This document shows, piece after piece, positions 1-7,613 of a stretch of DNA of 45,258 nucleotides; position 1 is the first letter of the stretch, and each line of letters starts with the position of its first letter. A program made the translations under genes and the position numbers. The notes beneath the pieces were generated by a model, which was not told the origin of the DNA, did no database searches, and was given only the letters and a program-made list of their open reading frames with translations. The DNA is from Thermoleophilia bacterium. Its GTDB lineage: Bacteria > Actinomycetota > Thermoleophilia > Gaiellales > Gaiellaceae. The stretch spans positions 1 through 45,258 of the forward strand of contig JAICPI010000017.1 of NCBI GenBank assembly GCA_025929895.1, given 5' to 3'.

Positions 1-336
1 CACGGGCGCTCGAAGCGGGTCGAGACGCGCATCCCGGGCGGCGACGTGAACCCGTACCTCGCGCTCGCTGCGCTGATCGCCGCAGGGCTGGACGGGGTCG
101 AGCGGCAGCTTGCGCCGCCGCCGAAGATCGAGGGGAACGCGTACGAGTCGGACGCCGACCGGTTCCCGTCGACGCTCCGCGAGGCGATCGCCGCGCTCGA
201 GCAGGGCACGTTCGCCCGCGGCGCGCTCGGCGACGACGTCGTCGACCACTACCTCAACTACGCGCGCACGGAGCAGCGGCTCTTCGACGAGGTCGTCACG
301 TGCTACGAGCGCGAGCGCCTGTTCGAGCGTGGCTAG
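1..336 (+). CDS. Glutamine synthetase-like (gamma-glutamyl ligase), C-terminal end
   Basis: Partial gene entering from the left edge, in frame from base 1. The first residues read HGRSKRVETRIPGGDVNPYL, matching the late active-site segment of glutamine synthetases (R-x-E-x-R ... NPYL), followed by the usual helical C-terminus ending ERERLFERG. The family ligates ammonia or an amine to glutamate with ATP. Because the next genes encode a PuuD-like hydrolase and an aldehyde dehydrogenase, a PuuA or GlnA3-type gamma-glutamyl-polyamine or ethanolamine ligase is more likely than the ammonia-assimilating enzyme. That is an inference from context, since the N-terminal domain is not visible. The stop codon overlaps the start of the next gene. 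Confidence 0.85.
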   Translation, partial: HGRSKRVETRIPGGDVNPYLALAALIAAGLDGVERQLAPPPKIEGNAYESDADRFPSTLREAIAALEQGTFARGALGDDVVDHYLNYARTEQRLFDEVVTCYERERLFERG

Positions 337-1054
337 GCCGCTCGTCGGGATCACGACCTACGTCGAGCCCGCGCAGTGGGGCGCGTGGGAACTGCCCTCC
401 GCGCTGATCCCGTACATGTACGTCGAGGCGATCGAGCGCGCCGGCGGACGCGCGCTCCTCGTGCCGCCGAGCACCGAGGCGATCGAGGAGACGCTCGATG
501 CGCTCGACGGCCTGCTCTTCTCGGGCGGCAGCGACCTCGATCCGGCGACCTACGAGCAGGAGCCGCACCCCGAGACGACGGGCACGCGACCGGCGCGCGA
601 CCGCGGCGAGCTCGCGCTGCTCGAGGCGGCGCTGGCGCGCGACCTGCCGGTGCTCGCGGTCTGCCGCGGCTCGCAGGTGCTGAACGTCGCGCGCGGCGGC
701 GACCTCGTGCAGCACCTCCCCGAGGTGGTCGGGGACGAGCGGCACAAGCACGCGCCTGGGGTGTTCTCCGATCACGACGTCCGCGTCGAGGAGGGGTCGC
801 TGCTCGGGCGCCTGCTAGGCGAGCGGGCGCCGGTCAAGTCGCACCACCACCAGGGCTACGGCCGCGTCGGCGAGGGGCTGCGCCCGGTCGCCTGGGCCGA
901 CGACGGGACGGTCGAGGCACTCGAGGCCCCGGACAAGCGCTTCGCCGTGGGCGTCCTCTGGCATCCCGAGGCGGGGGAGGACCGCGCGCTCTTCGAGGCG
1001 CTCGTCGAGCAGGCGACCGCCTACCGCGAGGAGAAGGCGACGGCTCGCACGTGA
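329..1054 (+). CDS. PuuD-like gamma-glutamyl-GABA hydrolase (class I GATase fold)
   Basis: 241 residues. It starts RPLVGITTY and contains LLFSGGSDLDPATY, the nucleophile elbow VLAVCRGSQVLN (Cys) and VGVLWHPEA with the catalytic His-Pro-Glu. These are hallmarks of the peptidase C26 family that removes glutamate from gamma-glutamyl-GABA or related gamma-glutamyl amides. GTG at 329 is chosen because it gives the family N-terminus and overlaps the upstream stop by eight bases. The reading frame continues upstream only as a shadow of the glutamine-synthetase gene. It lies between the ligase and the aldehyde dehydrogenase, the order expected for a Puu-type pathway. The exact substrate is not shown by sequence. 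Confidence 0.88.
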   Translation: MARPLVGITTYVEPAQWGAWELPSALIPYMYVEAIERAGGRALLVPPSTEAIEETLDALDGLLFSGGSDLDPATYEQEPHPETTGTRPARDRGELALLEAALARDLPVLAVCRGSQVLNVARGGDLVQHLPEVVGDERHKHAPGVFSDHDVRVEEGSLLGRLLGERAPVKSHHHQGYGRVGEGLRPVAWADDGTVEALEAPDKRFAVGVLWHPEAGEDRALFEALVEQATAYREEKATART

Positions 1055-2400
1055 CCGTGACCGTCATCGACCCCGCGACGGAGGAGCCGATCGCCGAGCT
1101 CGAGCAGGCCGGCGCCGAGGAGACGGACGAGGCGGTCGCACGCGCGAAGCGGGCGTTCCCGTCCTGGCGCGCGGTCGCGCCCGTGGACCGCGCCCGCCTC
1201 CTGCGCCGGCTCGCGACGCTCGTCGAGGAGCACGCGGAGGAGCTCGCGCTGATCGAGTCGCGGAACGTCGGGAAGCCGATCGCCGGCGCCCGCGGCGAGG
1301 TGGCGATGGTCGCGAACGTCTTCCACTTCTACGCGGGGGCGGTCGAGAAGCACTACGGCGAGACGATCCCGGTCGCCGGCGGCGTCGACCTGACCTTCCG
1401 CGAGCCGCTCGGCGTCGTCGGGCTGATCGTGCCCTGGAACTTCCCGCTCAACATCTCCTCCTGGAAGCTCGGGCCCGCGCTCGCCTGCGGCAACACCGTC
1501 GTGCTCAAGCCGGCGGAGCTGACGCCGCTGTCGGCGCTCCGGCTCGCGGAGCTCGCGCTCGAGACAGGCATTCCCGAGGGCGTCGTCAACGTGCTCGTCG
1601 GCAAGGGCTCCGTGGTCGGCGCGCGGCTCGTCGAGCATCCCGACGTCGCGAAGATCGGGTTCACCGGCTCGACGGAGGTCGGCCGCGACGTGATGCAGGG
1701 CGCGGCCGGGACGATCAAGCGCGTCACGCTCGAGCTCGGCGGCAAGTCGGCCAACGTCGTCTTCGAGGACGCCGACCTGGAGCGCGCGGCGGCGGGTGCG
1801 CCGTACGCGGTCTTCGACAACGCGGGCCAGGACTGCTGCGCGCGCTCGCGCATCCTGATCCAGAAGAGCGTCTACGACAGGTTCCTGGAGTTGCTGGTGG
1901 CCGCGACGAAAGGCGTTCGCGTCGGCGATCCACAGGATGAACGCACCGAGATGGGGCCGCTGATCTCGGCGCAGCATCGAGACACCGTCGCCTCGTTCGT
2001 CGACGGTGACGTGCTCTTTCGCGGCGACGTGCCGGGTGGGCCGGGCTTCTGGTACCCGGCCACGCTCGTCGAGGCGCGGAACGACGACCGAATCGCCCGC
2101 GAGGAGGTCTTCGGCCCGGTCGCCGCGCTGATCCCCTTCGCCGACGAGGACGAGGCGATCCGGCTGGCGAACGACACGCCGTACGGGCTCTCGGGCTCGA
2201 TCTGGACGCGGGACGTCGGGCGGGCGCTCCGCGTCGCCCGTGGCATCGACGCCGGTGTGCTCTCGGTCAACTCGAACTCGTCGGTCCGCCACTCGACGCC
2301 GTTCGGCGGGTTCAAGCAGTCCGGCTTCGGCCGCGAGCTCGGGATGCACGCGCTCGAGGGCTACTCCGAGGTGAAGAACGTGTTCGTGGGGACCGACTGA
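1051..2400 (+). CDS. NAD(P)-dependent aldehyde dehydrogenase (PuuC-like)
   Basis: 449 residues. Visible motifs are the PWNFPLN oxyanion Asn, the nucleotide-binding FTGSTEVG, the general-base Glu in LELGGKS, the catalytic Cys in GQDCCARSR, and EEVFGP and PFGGFKQSG near the end. The start is the GTG at 1051, which overlaps the previous stop as GTGA. At about 450 residues it is slightly shorter than the usual 480-500 at the N-terminus, as is common in actinobacterial amine-pathway ALDHs. In this operon it probably oxidises an aminoaldehyde (such as gamma-glutamyl-aminobutyraldehyde or aminobutyraldehyde) to the acid. The aldehyde itself is inferred. Confidence 0.9.
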   Translation: MTVTVIDPATEEPIAELEQAGAEETDEAVARAKRAFPSWRAVAPVDRARLLRRLATLVEEHAEELALIESRNVGKPIAGARGEVAMVANVFHFYAGAVEKHYGETIPVAGGVDLTFREPLGVVGLIVPWNFPLNISSWKLGPALACGNTVVLKPAELTPLSALRLAELALETGIPEGVVNVLVGKGSVVGARLVEHPDVAKIGFTGSTEVGRDVMQGAAGTIKRVTLELGGKSANVVFEDADLERAAAGAPYAVFDNAGQDCCARSRILIQKSVYDRFLELLVAATKGVRVGDPQDERTEMGPLISAQHRDTVASFVDGDVLFRGDVPGGPGFWYPATLVEARNDDRIAREEVFGPVAALIPFADEDEAIRLANDTPYGLSGSIWTRDVGRALRVARGIDAGVLSVNSNSSVRHSTPFGGFKQSGFGRELGMHALEGYSEVKNVFVGTD

Positions 2401-3173
2401 TGGGGCGGCTCGACGGCAAGGTCGCCGTGATCACGGGCGCCGGCGGCGGCATGGGGCGGGAGGCGGCCGTGCTCTTCGCGGAGGAGGGGGCGAAGGTCTG
2501 CGCGGCCGACGTCCAGCTCGCCGCGGCCGAGGAGACCGCCGGCCTCTGCGCCGCGGGCAGCGCGTTCGCGTTCGAGGTGGACGTGGCCGACGAGGAGCAG
2601 GTCGCCGCGCTGATGCGCGCGACCGCCGAGCGGTTCGGCGGGATCGACGTCCTCTACAACAACGCCGGCATCTCGCCCGACGACGACGCGTCCGTGCTCG
2701 ACACCTCGGTCGAGGCGTGGGACCGCGTGCAGGCGGTGAACGCAAAGGGTGTCTTCCTCTGCTGCAAGCACGGGATCCCGTACCTGCGCGAGCGCGGCGG
2801 CGGCTCGGTGATCAACGTCGCCTCGTTCGTCGCGATCCTCGGTGCCGCCACGTCGCAGATCTCCTACACCGCGTCGAAGGGCGCCGTGCTCTCGATGAGC
2901 CGCGAGCTCGCCGTGCAGTTCGCCCGTGAGAACATCCGCGTGAACGCGCTCTGCCCGGGTCCCGTCGAGACGCCGCTGCTGCTCAACATCTACGGCAGCG
3001 ACCCGGCCGCGCTCGAGCGCCGACGGATCCACTGGCCGACCGGCAGGCTGGCGAAGCCGCGCGAGGTCGTGAACGGCGCGCTCTTCCTCGCGAGCGACGA
3101 GTCGAGCTACGTGAGCGGCGCGACGTTCCTCGTCGACGGCGGGCTGACGGCGTCGTACGTCACGCCGGAGTGA
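2400..3173 (+). CDS. SDR-family oxidoreductase
   Basis: 257 residues, classical short-chain dehydrogenase. The Rossmann glycine motif GAGGGMG lies at about residues 14-20, followed by NNAG, a Ser in NVASF, the catalytic YTASK, and a C-terminal SYVSGATFLVDGG. The ATG overlaps the ALDH stop by one base (TGATG), so the two are translationally coupled. It probably acts on an alcohol or keto intermediate of the same amine or amino-acid route. The substrate cannot be read from sequence. Confidence 0.9.
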   Translation: MGRLDGKVAVITGAGGGMGREAAVLFAEEGAKVCAADVQLAAAEETAGLCAAGSAFAFEVDVADEEQVAALMRATAERFGGIDVLYNNAGISPDDDASVLDTSVEAWDRVQAVNAKGVFLCCKHGIPYLRERGGGSVINVASFVAILGAATSQISYTASKGAVLSMSRELAVQFARENIRVNALCPGPVETPLLLNIYGSDPAALERRRIHWPTGRLAKPREVVNGALFLASDESSYVSGATFLVDGGLTASYVTPE

Positions 3174-3580
3174 CCGTCGAGGTCGTCGAGTACGACGACG
3201 CCTGGCCGGCGCGCTTCACCGCCGAGGCCGACCAGATCCGCGCCGCGCTCGGGGCGCAGCTGCGCAGGATCGAGCACGTCGGGTCGACCGCGGTGCCCGG
3301 GCTCGCCGCGAGGCCGGTCGTGGACATCGCGATCTCCGTCGAGGACCTGGACGCCGTCGACGTGGCCGCGTACGAGCGCCCCGGCTTCGACGTCAACGTG
3401 TACGAGCTCGAGCCGGAGGAGTTCCTCGACCACGTGCGCCTGCGCGACTACCTCCGCACCCACCCCGAGGACCGCGACGCCTACGGGGCGCTCAAGCGCC
3501 GCCTCGCGCACGACGACGCGGCCTACGAGGACGCGAAGTCGGCGTTCGTCGGGCGGCTGGTGGCGGCGCTCAGGCGCTGA
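3170..3580 (+). CDS. GrpB family protein (UPF0157)
   Basis: 136 residues with the family pattern VVEYDDAWPARF, RIEHVGSTAVPGL and RPVVDIAISV (nucleotidyltransferase-like fold). GrpB proteins are widespread but their biochemical role is not established. They are usually about 170 residues, so this is a short version that still keeps the HVGSTAVPG core. The GTG start overlaps the SDR stop (GTGA), making it the last gene of the amine operon. Its stop abuts the stop of the convergent yjbQ gene with no bases between. No functional link to the operon beyond co-transcription can be claimed. Confidence 0.85.
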   Translation: MTVEVVEYDDAWPARFTAEADQIRAALGAQLRRIEHVGSTAVPGLAARPVVDIAISVEDLDAVDVAAYERPGFDVNVYELEPEEFLDHVRLRDYLRTHPEDRDAYGALKRRLAHDDAAYEDAKSAFVGRLVAALRR

Positions 3581-4033
3581 CTAGGCGCCGACGACCTGGA
3601 CGACCCAGCGGCGGTCGCGCTCGCGGTCGAGCTCCAGGAAGAGCACCCGCTGCCACGTCCCGAGCTGGAGGCGGCCCTCCACGACCGGGATCGACTCGCC
3701 CGCGGAGCCGAGCAGCATCGACATGCAGTGCGCGTGCCCGTTGCCGAACTCCGCGTCCTCCTCGCAGATGTTCTCCGTGCGCTTGTCCCAGTCGTCGTGG
3801 GCGTAGTAACCGTCGCTCGGGACGATCCGCTTCAGCATCGTCGCGAAGTCCTCCAGGAAGCCCTGCTCGAACTCGTTCACCCGGACGCAGCACGTCGTGT
3901 GGGGCGAGTAGACGCACGCGATCCCGTTCGCGATCCCGCTCTCGCGGACGGCCTCGTTGACGTCGTCGGTGATGTCCCGGACCTGGAGACCACCGGTCGT
4001 CCGGAACTGGGACTCGCGCTGGAAGACCTTCAC
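3581..4033 (-). CDS. yjbQ: YjbQ/UPF0047 family protein (secondary thiamine-phosphate synthase-like)
   Basis: 150 residues, the full family length. Conserved features are YSPHTTCCVRVNE and the NGHAHCMSMLLGS box with metal-binding His residues. E. coli YjbQ has weak thiamine-phosphate synthase activity, but the physiological role of the family is unknown. The start is the GTG at 4033, eight bases downstream of a TAGGAT -10 box, suggesting a leaderless message. The gene converges on and abuts grpB without a terminator. Confidence 0.9.
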   Translation of the reverse strand: MKVFQRESQFRTTGGLQVRDITDDVNEAVRESGIANGIACVYSPHTTCCVRVNEFEQGFLEDFATMLKRIVPSDGYYAHDDWDKRTENICEEDAEFGNGHAHCMSMLLGSAGESIPVVEGRLQLGTWQRVLFLELDRERDRRWVVQVVGA

Positions 4034-4041
4034 CGTGGAGG

Positions 4042-4047
4042 ATCCTA
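4042..4047 (-). promoter_or_regulatory. -10 box TAGGAT of yjbQ
   Basis: TAGGAT on the minus strand, separated from the GTG start by eight bases. Transcription would begin at or next to the start codon. No clear -35 is visible. Confidence 0.5.
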
Positions 4048-4096
4048 GCGTCGGGCCGGGACCCCCCGGCGGCCGAAGTGAGGCCGTCCAGAGCGC

Positions 4097-4102
4097 TACG
4101 CT
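4097..4102 (+). promoter_or_regulatory. -10 box TACGCT of the tRNA gene
   Basis: TACGCT lies nine bases before the first base of the mature tRNA, so the primary transcript would carry only a few extra 5' bases. No -35 hexamer is evident. Confidence 0.4.
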
Positions 4103-4111
4103 GCGCGCATC

Positions 4112-4184
4112 GGGCCCGTAGCTCAGCGGTCAGAGCAGCGGACTCATAATCCGTCGGTCCCAGGTTCGAATCCTGGCGGGCCCA
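4112..4184 (+). tRNA. tRNA, anticodon CAT (probably tRNA-Ile2, possibly elongator Met)
   Basis: A 73-base cloverleaf. The acceptor GGGCCCG pairs with CGGGCCC, with discriminator A. The D stem is GCTC/GAGC, the anticodon stem GCGGA/TCCGT around loop CTCATAA, and the T arm CCAGG-TTCGAAT-CCTGG. CCA is not encoded. The anticodon is CAT. The acceptor pairs C4-G69 and C5-G68 match determinants reported for E. coli tRNA-Ile2, whose wobble C is converted to lysidine by TilS, so Ile2 is favoured over elongator Met. The initiator is excluded by the normal 1-72 pair and the anticodon stem, which lacks three G-C pairs. Confidence 0.9.
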
Positions 4185-4218
4185 TCCAACTTCCGGTGCA
4201 CTCGCACCGAGCCCGGGC

Positions 4219-4248
4219 TTGACCTCGGTGGCGCCTCGGGCGGACAAT
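4219..4248 (+). promoter_or_regulatory. Sigma70-like promoter TTGACC-18-GACAAT
   Basis: TTGACC at 4219-4224 and GACAAT at 4243-4248 with an 18-base spacer. The ATG of the secreted protein follows six bases later, so the message would be nearly leaderless. This is one of few promoters in the window with a recognisable -35. Confidence 0.5.
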
Positions 4249-4254
4249 CGAGCC

Positions 4255-5067
4255 ATGCGGTGGAAGTGGGTGGCGGGCGCGACGGCAGTCCTGGCAGTCA
4301 CGTTGGCGGTCGCGGCCGGTCCTGGGGCTTCGCGCGACCAGGTCTCGCCGTTGGTCTCGTCGCTCGCCCAGCCGGTGCCACGGCAGACGTGCGACCGTCC
4401 CCGACCGACGGGATTTCGCAAGGTCAAACGCTGGGGGTGCGTCTCGATCGGCGCGACGGTCGCGTGGCAGGCGAGCCTCACCTCCCCGCCGGGAGCCCCG
4501 TGCCCCGGAGGCGCACACGTCAGCGTTCGCTGGTCAGGGTCGGGCGGCACGTACTGGATCGGTGACCAGATGACGATCCGCAGGGCTTGGAACGGTGCGC
4601 CGGCGAGGTGGGCGCTGGGGGACGTCATCATGGTCGGGCCTGCGACGTTCGATGTGCGCGTCACGGGTGAGGTCGCCCGAAATGGGACGTGCGTACCGGC
4701 GGAGACGCTCATGCAGGGCTGCGGGCGCAGAGCGGTTCCGGCGTACACGGCCGGGCTTTTCGCGAGCGTCGGCGCCGGCGTGCGCAGCCACTACTCCTGG
4801 TCGCCCGCCCCTTACCTGACCCAGCGTCCGCCCGACTACTCGGCCTGCGGCGGGGTACAGCTCTCGCTGCAGCCGCTCTGGCGAGTGGGGGTTCGGTACG
4901 GCGGCATGGCTTCGTTCACCTCTACGCGAAGGGCCCTGGGCGCGAGGTTCCTCGCGACGCCGGTCGGGCGCACGCTCGTCCTCCGGGCCGAGGACGAACC
5001 GGACAACGCCTCCGGCCCATCGGAAGGCACCTGGACGGCGACGATCGCCGCGAAGCGCGTTCGGTAG
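4255..5067 (+). CDS. Hypothetical secreted protein
   Basis: 270 residues. The N-terminus MRWKWVAGATAVLAVTLAVAAGP has the basic-hydrophobic form of a signal peptide, so export is likely. The mature part is rich in Gly, Trp, Arg and Thr, has several Cys residues (in QTCDRP, KRWGCVS, APCPGG, NGTCVP, LMQGCG and SACGG) that could form disulfides, and repeats the phrase GTYW/GTWT. I recognise no family. ATG 4255 is chosen over an in-frame upstream start at 4219 because it opens directly into the signal peptide and sits six bases after the -10 box. The gene stands alone between the tRNA and the PAS gene. Confidence 0.6.
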   Translation: MRWKWVAGATAVLAVTLAVAAGPGASRDQVSPLVSSLAQPVPRQTCDRPRPTGFRKVKRWGCVSIGATVAWQASLTSPPGAPCPGGAHVSVRWSGSGGTYWIGDQMTIRRAWNGAPARWALGDVIMVGPATFDVRVTGEVARNGTCVPAETLMQGCGRRAVPAYTAGLFASVGAGVRSHYSWSPAPYLTQRPPDYSACGGVQLSLQPLWRVGVRYGGMASFTSTRRALGARFLATPVGRTLVLRAEDEPDNASGPSEGTWTATIAAKRVR

Positions 5068-5110
5068 CCCAGTCCAGCCTGCCTTGAGTCAGCACAGCTA
5101 GCTGCCGATA

Positions 5111-5119
5111 GGAGGGGGA
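5111..5119 (+). promoter_or_regulatory. Strong Shine-Dalgarno site of the PAS gene
   Basis: GGAGGGGGA ends five bases before the GTG at 5125 and fixes that start. Together with the SD sites at 14807, 19137 and 31257 it marks a class of genes with leaders, unlike the leaderless majority. Confidence 0.6.
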
Positions 5120-5124
5120 CGCTG

Positions 5125-6117
5125 GTGTCCCGTCGTCCCGCCGATCTCCACGAGCCCCCGCAGCTCGTCCTCCGCTTCGCCGTCTACGCCGGCGTCGCGC
5201 TCGTGCTCGCCGTCATCGGCGCACTCCTGCTGGCGCGCTTCAGCGCCGCGGCGACCGCCGAGGACGACCTCGAGAGCGCCGCCCACTACATCGCCGACGA
5301 GCTCGGCCGCGACGACCTCGTCCGCGTTTCCTTCGCCGGTCGCGTCTCCACCGACGTCGAGGCGCAGCTCGACGAGCTGCTCGGCCGCGCGGCGGGCGCC
5401 CGCGAGGTCGCGCGCACGACACTCGTCTCGCCGGACGGGACGATCACCTACTCCACCGACCACGACCTGATCGGGCAGCCGGCCGACGCGCTCGGGCAGG
5501 GCATGCTCGACGCCCGCGCGCCCGTGCGCTGGGTGCTCGAGACGAGCCGCACGCGCGGCACGCTCGTCGCCGAGCGGAGCGACGCCGCCGTCTCCGCGGA
5601 GGTGCGGCGGACGTTCCTGACGCAGGCGGCGATCGTCGTGATCGCGCTGCTCGTGCTCTACATGGCGTTGATCCCGGTCTTCCGCCGCGTGACCGCGGAG
5701 CTCGAGGCGAGGAACCGCAGGCTCGCCGAGAGCGAGGCCCAGTACCGGTCCCTGATGGAGCAGGCCTCCGACGCGATCTTCGTGGCCGACATCAAGGGCC
5801 GCCTCACCGACGTGAACGAGCGCGCGTCCGAGCTCCTCGGCTACACGCGTGAGGAGCTGCTCCAGAAGCACGCGATGGACCTGATGACGATCGCCGACGT
5901 CTCGCAGCTCCCCTCGACCGTGCGCGAGCTCAAGGCGGGGAAGACGATCCTCGTCGAGCGGCCTGTGCGACGGAAGGACGGCTCGTTCCTCGTCGGCGAC
6001 GTCTCGGCGAAGCTCCTCGACGACGGCCGCATCCTCACGAGCATCCGCGACGCGACCGAGCGCACGCGCCTGCGCGAGGTCGAGCTAGCTGCGCTCGGCG
6101 GCGCGCAGTCCGCCTAG
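5125..6117 (+). CDS. Membrane-anchored PAS-domain sensor lacking an output domain
   Basis: 330 residues. Transmembrane helix 1 is at about 16-40, an extracytoplasmic region with HYIADELGRDD and SPDGTITYSTD (dCache/double-PAS-like) runs to about 170, and helix 2 is at about 170-190. A short coiled linker and one PAS domain (SLMEQASDAIFVADIKGRL ... VNERASELLGYTREEL ... RKDGS) end with the PAC-like SIRDATERTRLREVE. There is no HisKA, GGDEF, EAL or phosphatase domain after the PAS. Such a sensor must signal through a partner, or the gene has lost its 3' half. The tail overlaps the convergent ABC permease gene by 33 bases, which may mark a truncation boundary. Confidence 0.85.
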   Translation: MSRRPADLHEPPQLVLRFAVYAGVALVLAVIGALLLARFSAAATAEDDLESAAHYIADELGRDDLVRVSFAGRVSTDVEAQLDELLGRAAGAREVARTTLVSPDGTITYSTDHDLIGQPADALGQGMLDARAPVRWVLETSRTRGTLVAERSDAAVSAEVRRTFLTQAAIVVIALLVLYMALIPVFRRVTAELEARNRRLAESEAQYRSLMEQASDAIFVADIKGRLTDVNERASELLGYTREELLQKHAMDLMTIADVSQLPSTVRELKAGKTILVERPVRRKDGSFLVGDVSAKLLDDGRILTSIRDATERTRLREVELAALGGAQSA

Positions 6118-6843
6118 CGCCCACAGGCCGAAGAGCAGGGCCAGCGGGACCGCGATCCCGAACGCGATGCCGACCTCCTCGGTCGAGCCTGCGAGCAGGC
6201 TGCGCGCGCCCTCGAGGAACGCCGTAAACGGGTTGACGCTCGCGACCGTGTGGATCCAGCCGGTGAGCAGGTCGATCGGCACGAACACGGGCGCGAGGAA
6301 GATCAGAAGGAAGATCGGGAACTGCATCACCGGCCCGGCCTGCGTCGAGCGCAGCCGGAGCGCGACGCCGGCGGCCCAGAGCGTCCCGATCAGGTTCACG
6401 GTCAGCCCGAGCACTATCAACCCCGTCAGGTCGAGCGCATCGCCCGTGATCTCCATCCCGATCAACAGCCCGATTGCCGCCACGACGGCGATGTTGAAGA
6501 TCCAGCGGACCATCGTCGCGAGCGCGTAGCCGGCGACGATCCCGCTGCGGTGCGGCGCCGCGATCATCAGCCGCCTGGCGAAGCCGCGCTCGAAGTCCTG
6601 CGCGATCCCGAACCCGGTGAACACGCCCGCCATCGCCGCCGACTGGAGCAGGACGAACGCGAACTGGAACGTCTCGTAGCCGGGCTCGTAGTCGAACCCC
6701 GGGACGCTGCTCACGCTCGAGAGCGCTCCGGCGAACCCGAGGAAGAAGATGACGGGGAACATCAGCGCGGGGAGCAGGAACGCCGCGTTCGTGAACGACT
6801 TCTTGATCGAGCGGTACGCGACGGCGAGGACGACGTCGATCAC
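6085..6843 (-). CDS. ABC-2 type transporter permease (DrrB-like)
   Basis: 252 residues with six predicted membrane segments (for example ALMFPVIFFLGFAGAL, FNIAVVAAIGLLIGM and FPIFLLIFLAPVFVPIDLL) and the ABC-2 signature region TGWIHTVASVNPFTAFLEGARSLL. The GTG start at 6843 overlaps the stop of the upstream permease (GTGA); the longer open frame reaching 6948 is only a shadow. With the next two genes it forms a complete exporter: one ATPase and two permeases, as in DrrAB-type drug or lipid exporters. The exported compound is unknown. Confidence 0.88.
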   Translation of the reverse strand: MIDVVLAVAYRSIKKSFTNAAFLLPALMFPVIFFLGFAGALSSVSSVPGFDYEPGYETFQFAFVLLQSAAMAGVFTGFGIAQDFERGFARRLMIAAPHRSGIVAGYALATMVRWIFNIAVVAAIGLLIGMEITGDALDLTGLIVLGLTVNLIGTLWAAGVALRLRSTQAGPVMQFPIFLLIFLAPVFVPIDLLTGWIHTVASVNPFTAFLEGARSLLAGSTEEVGIAFGIAVPLALLFGLWALGGLRAAERS

Positions 6844-7613
6844 GTGCGCGTCATCCTCGCGCGGAAAGCGCGGTCCGACGTCCAGAGCGCGGCGACGATC
6901 GAGACGAGCGCGACGGCGAAGCCGGTGCCGAGCGCCTGCGCGTCCCACCCGCTCACGATCAGCGAGCGGAGGCCCTCGATCAGGTACGAGACCGGGTTCA
7001 CGTCGGCGATCACGCGGAACCAGTCGTTCTCGATCAGATCGCGCGGCATGTTCATCGACGAGAGGAAGAGGAGGACGAAGAAGAGCGGGAAGATTCCCTG
7101 CACGGCCTCCGCCGAGCCGCTCCGCAGCGCTACGGTCATCGCTGCGGAGCCGATCGCGACGGCGCCGAGCGCGGCGAGCAGGAAGAGCACCGGCAGCCCG
7201 AGCGGGCCCGCCTCGAAGCCCGCGCCCATCAGCAGTCCGGCAACGAAGTAGATCGAGAACTGCACGAGCACGAGCGCGATCCCGCCGGCGAGGTTGCCGA
7301 GCATGATCGCGACACCCCGAGCGGGAGTGAGCGCGAGGCGGTTGAGGAACCCCGTGTCGATGTCGCGACCGAGCTCGATCGCCGAGTTGAGCGCGGTGAA
7401 GAGCGCGCCGTGGACGAACGGGATCGCGAACATGAAGTCGACGTACGAGCTCGCCGGGAAGCCGGGCAGCTCCGCGGCGCGGTCGAGGCCGCTCGCGATC
7501 ACGAACAGGAAGAAGAGCGGGAACACGAGCGCGAAGGCCATCTGTCCCGGCTGCCGGATCGAGCGCATGAACGCGCGGCGCCCGAGGAACGCGATCTGGC
7601 CGGCTGCCGTCAC
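6840..7613 (-). CDS. ABC-2 type transporter permease (DrrB-like)
   Basis: 257 residues, paralogous in layout to the permease downstream. It has an N-terminal cytoplasmic amphipathic segment ([25 protein letters not shown]), about six membrane helices and the family motif [20 protein letters not shown]. The GTG start overlaps the ATPase stop as GTGA. The two permeases presumably form a heterodimer driven by the ATPase encoded just upstream. Confidence 0.9.
   Translation of the reverse strand: MTAAGQIAFLGRRAFMRSIRQPGQMAFALVFPLFFLFVIASGLDRAAELPGFPASSYVDFMFAIPFVHGALFTALNSAIELGRDIDTGFLNRLALTPARGVAIMLGNLAGGIALVLVQFSIYFVAGLLMGAGFEAGPLGLPVLFLLAALGAVAIGSAAMTVALRSGSAEAVQGIFPLFFVLLFLSSMNMPRDLIENDWFRVIADVNPVSYLIEGLRSLIVSGWDAQALGTGFAVALVSIVAALWTSDRAFRARMTRT

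Noticed and set aside
1021-2349. 442-codon minus-strand frame opposite the aldehyde dehydrogenase
   Set aside because: Antisense shadow created by GC-rich codon bias; no motif, and the plus-strand ALDH is unmistakable.
4112-4184. Initiator tRNA-fMet
   Set aside because: The acceptor has a normal first pair and the anticodon stem lacks the three G-C pairs of initiators.
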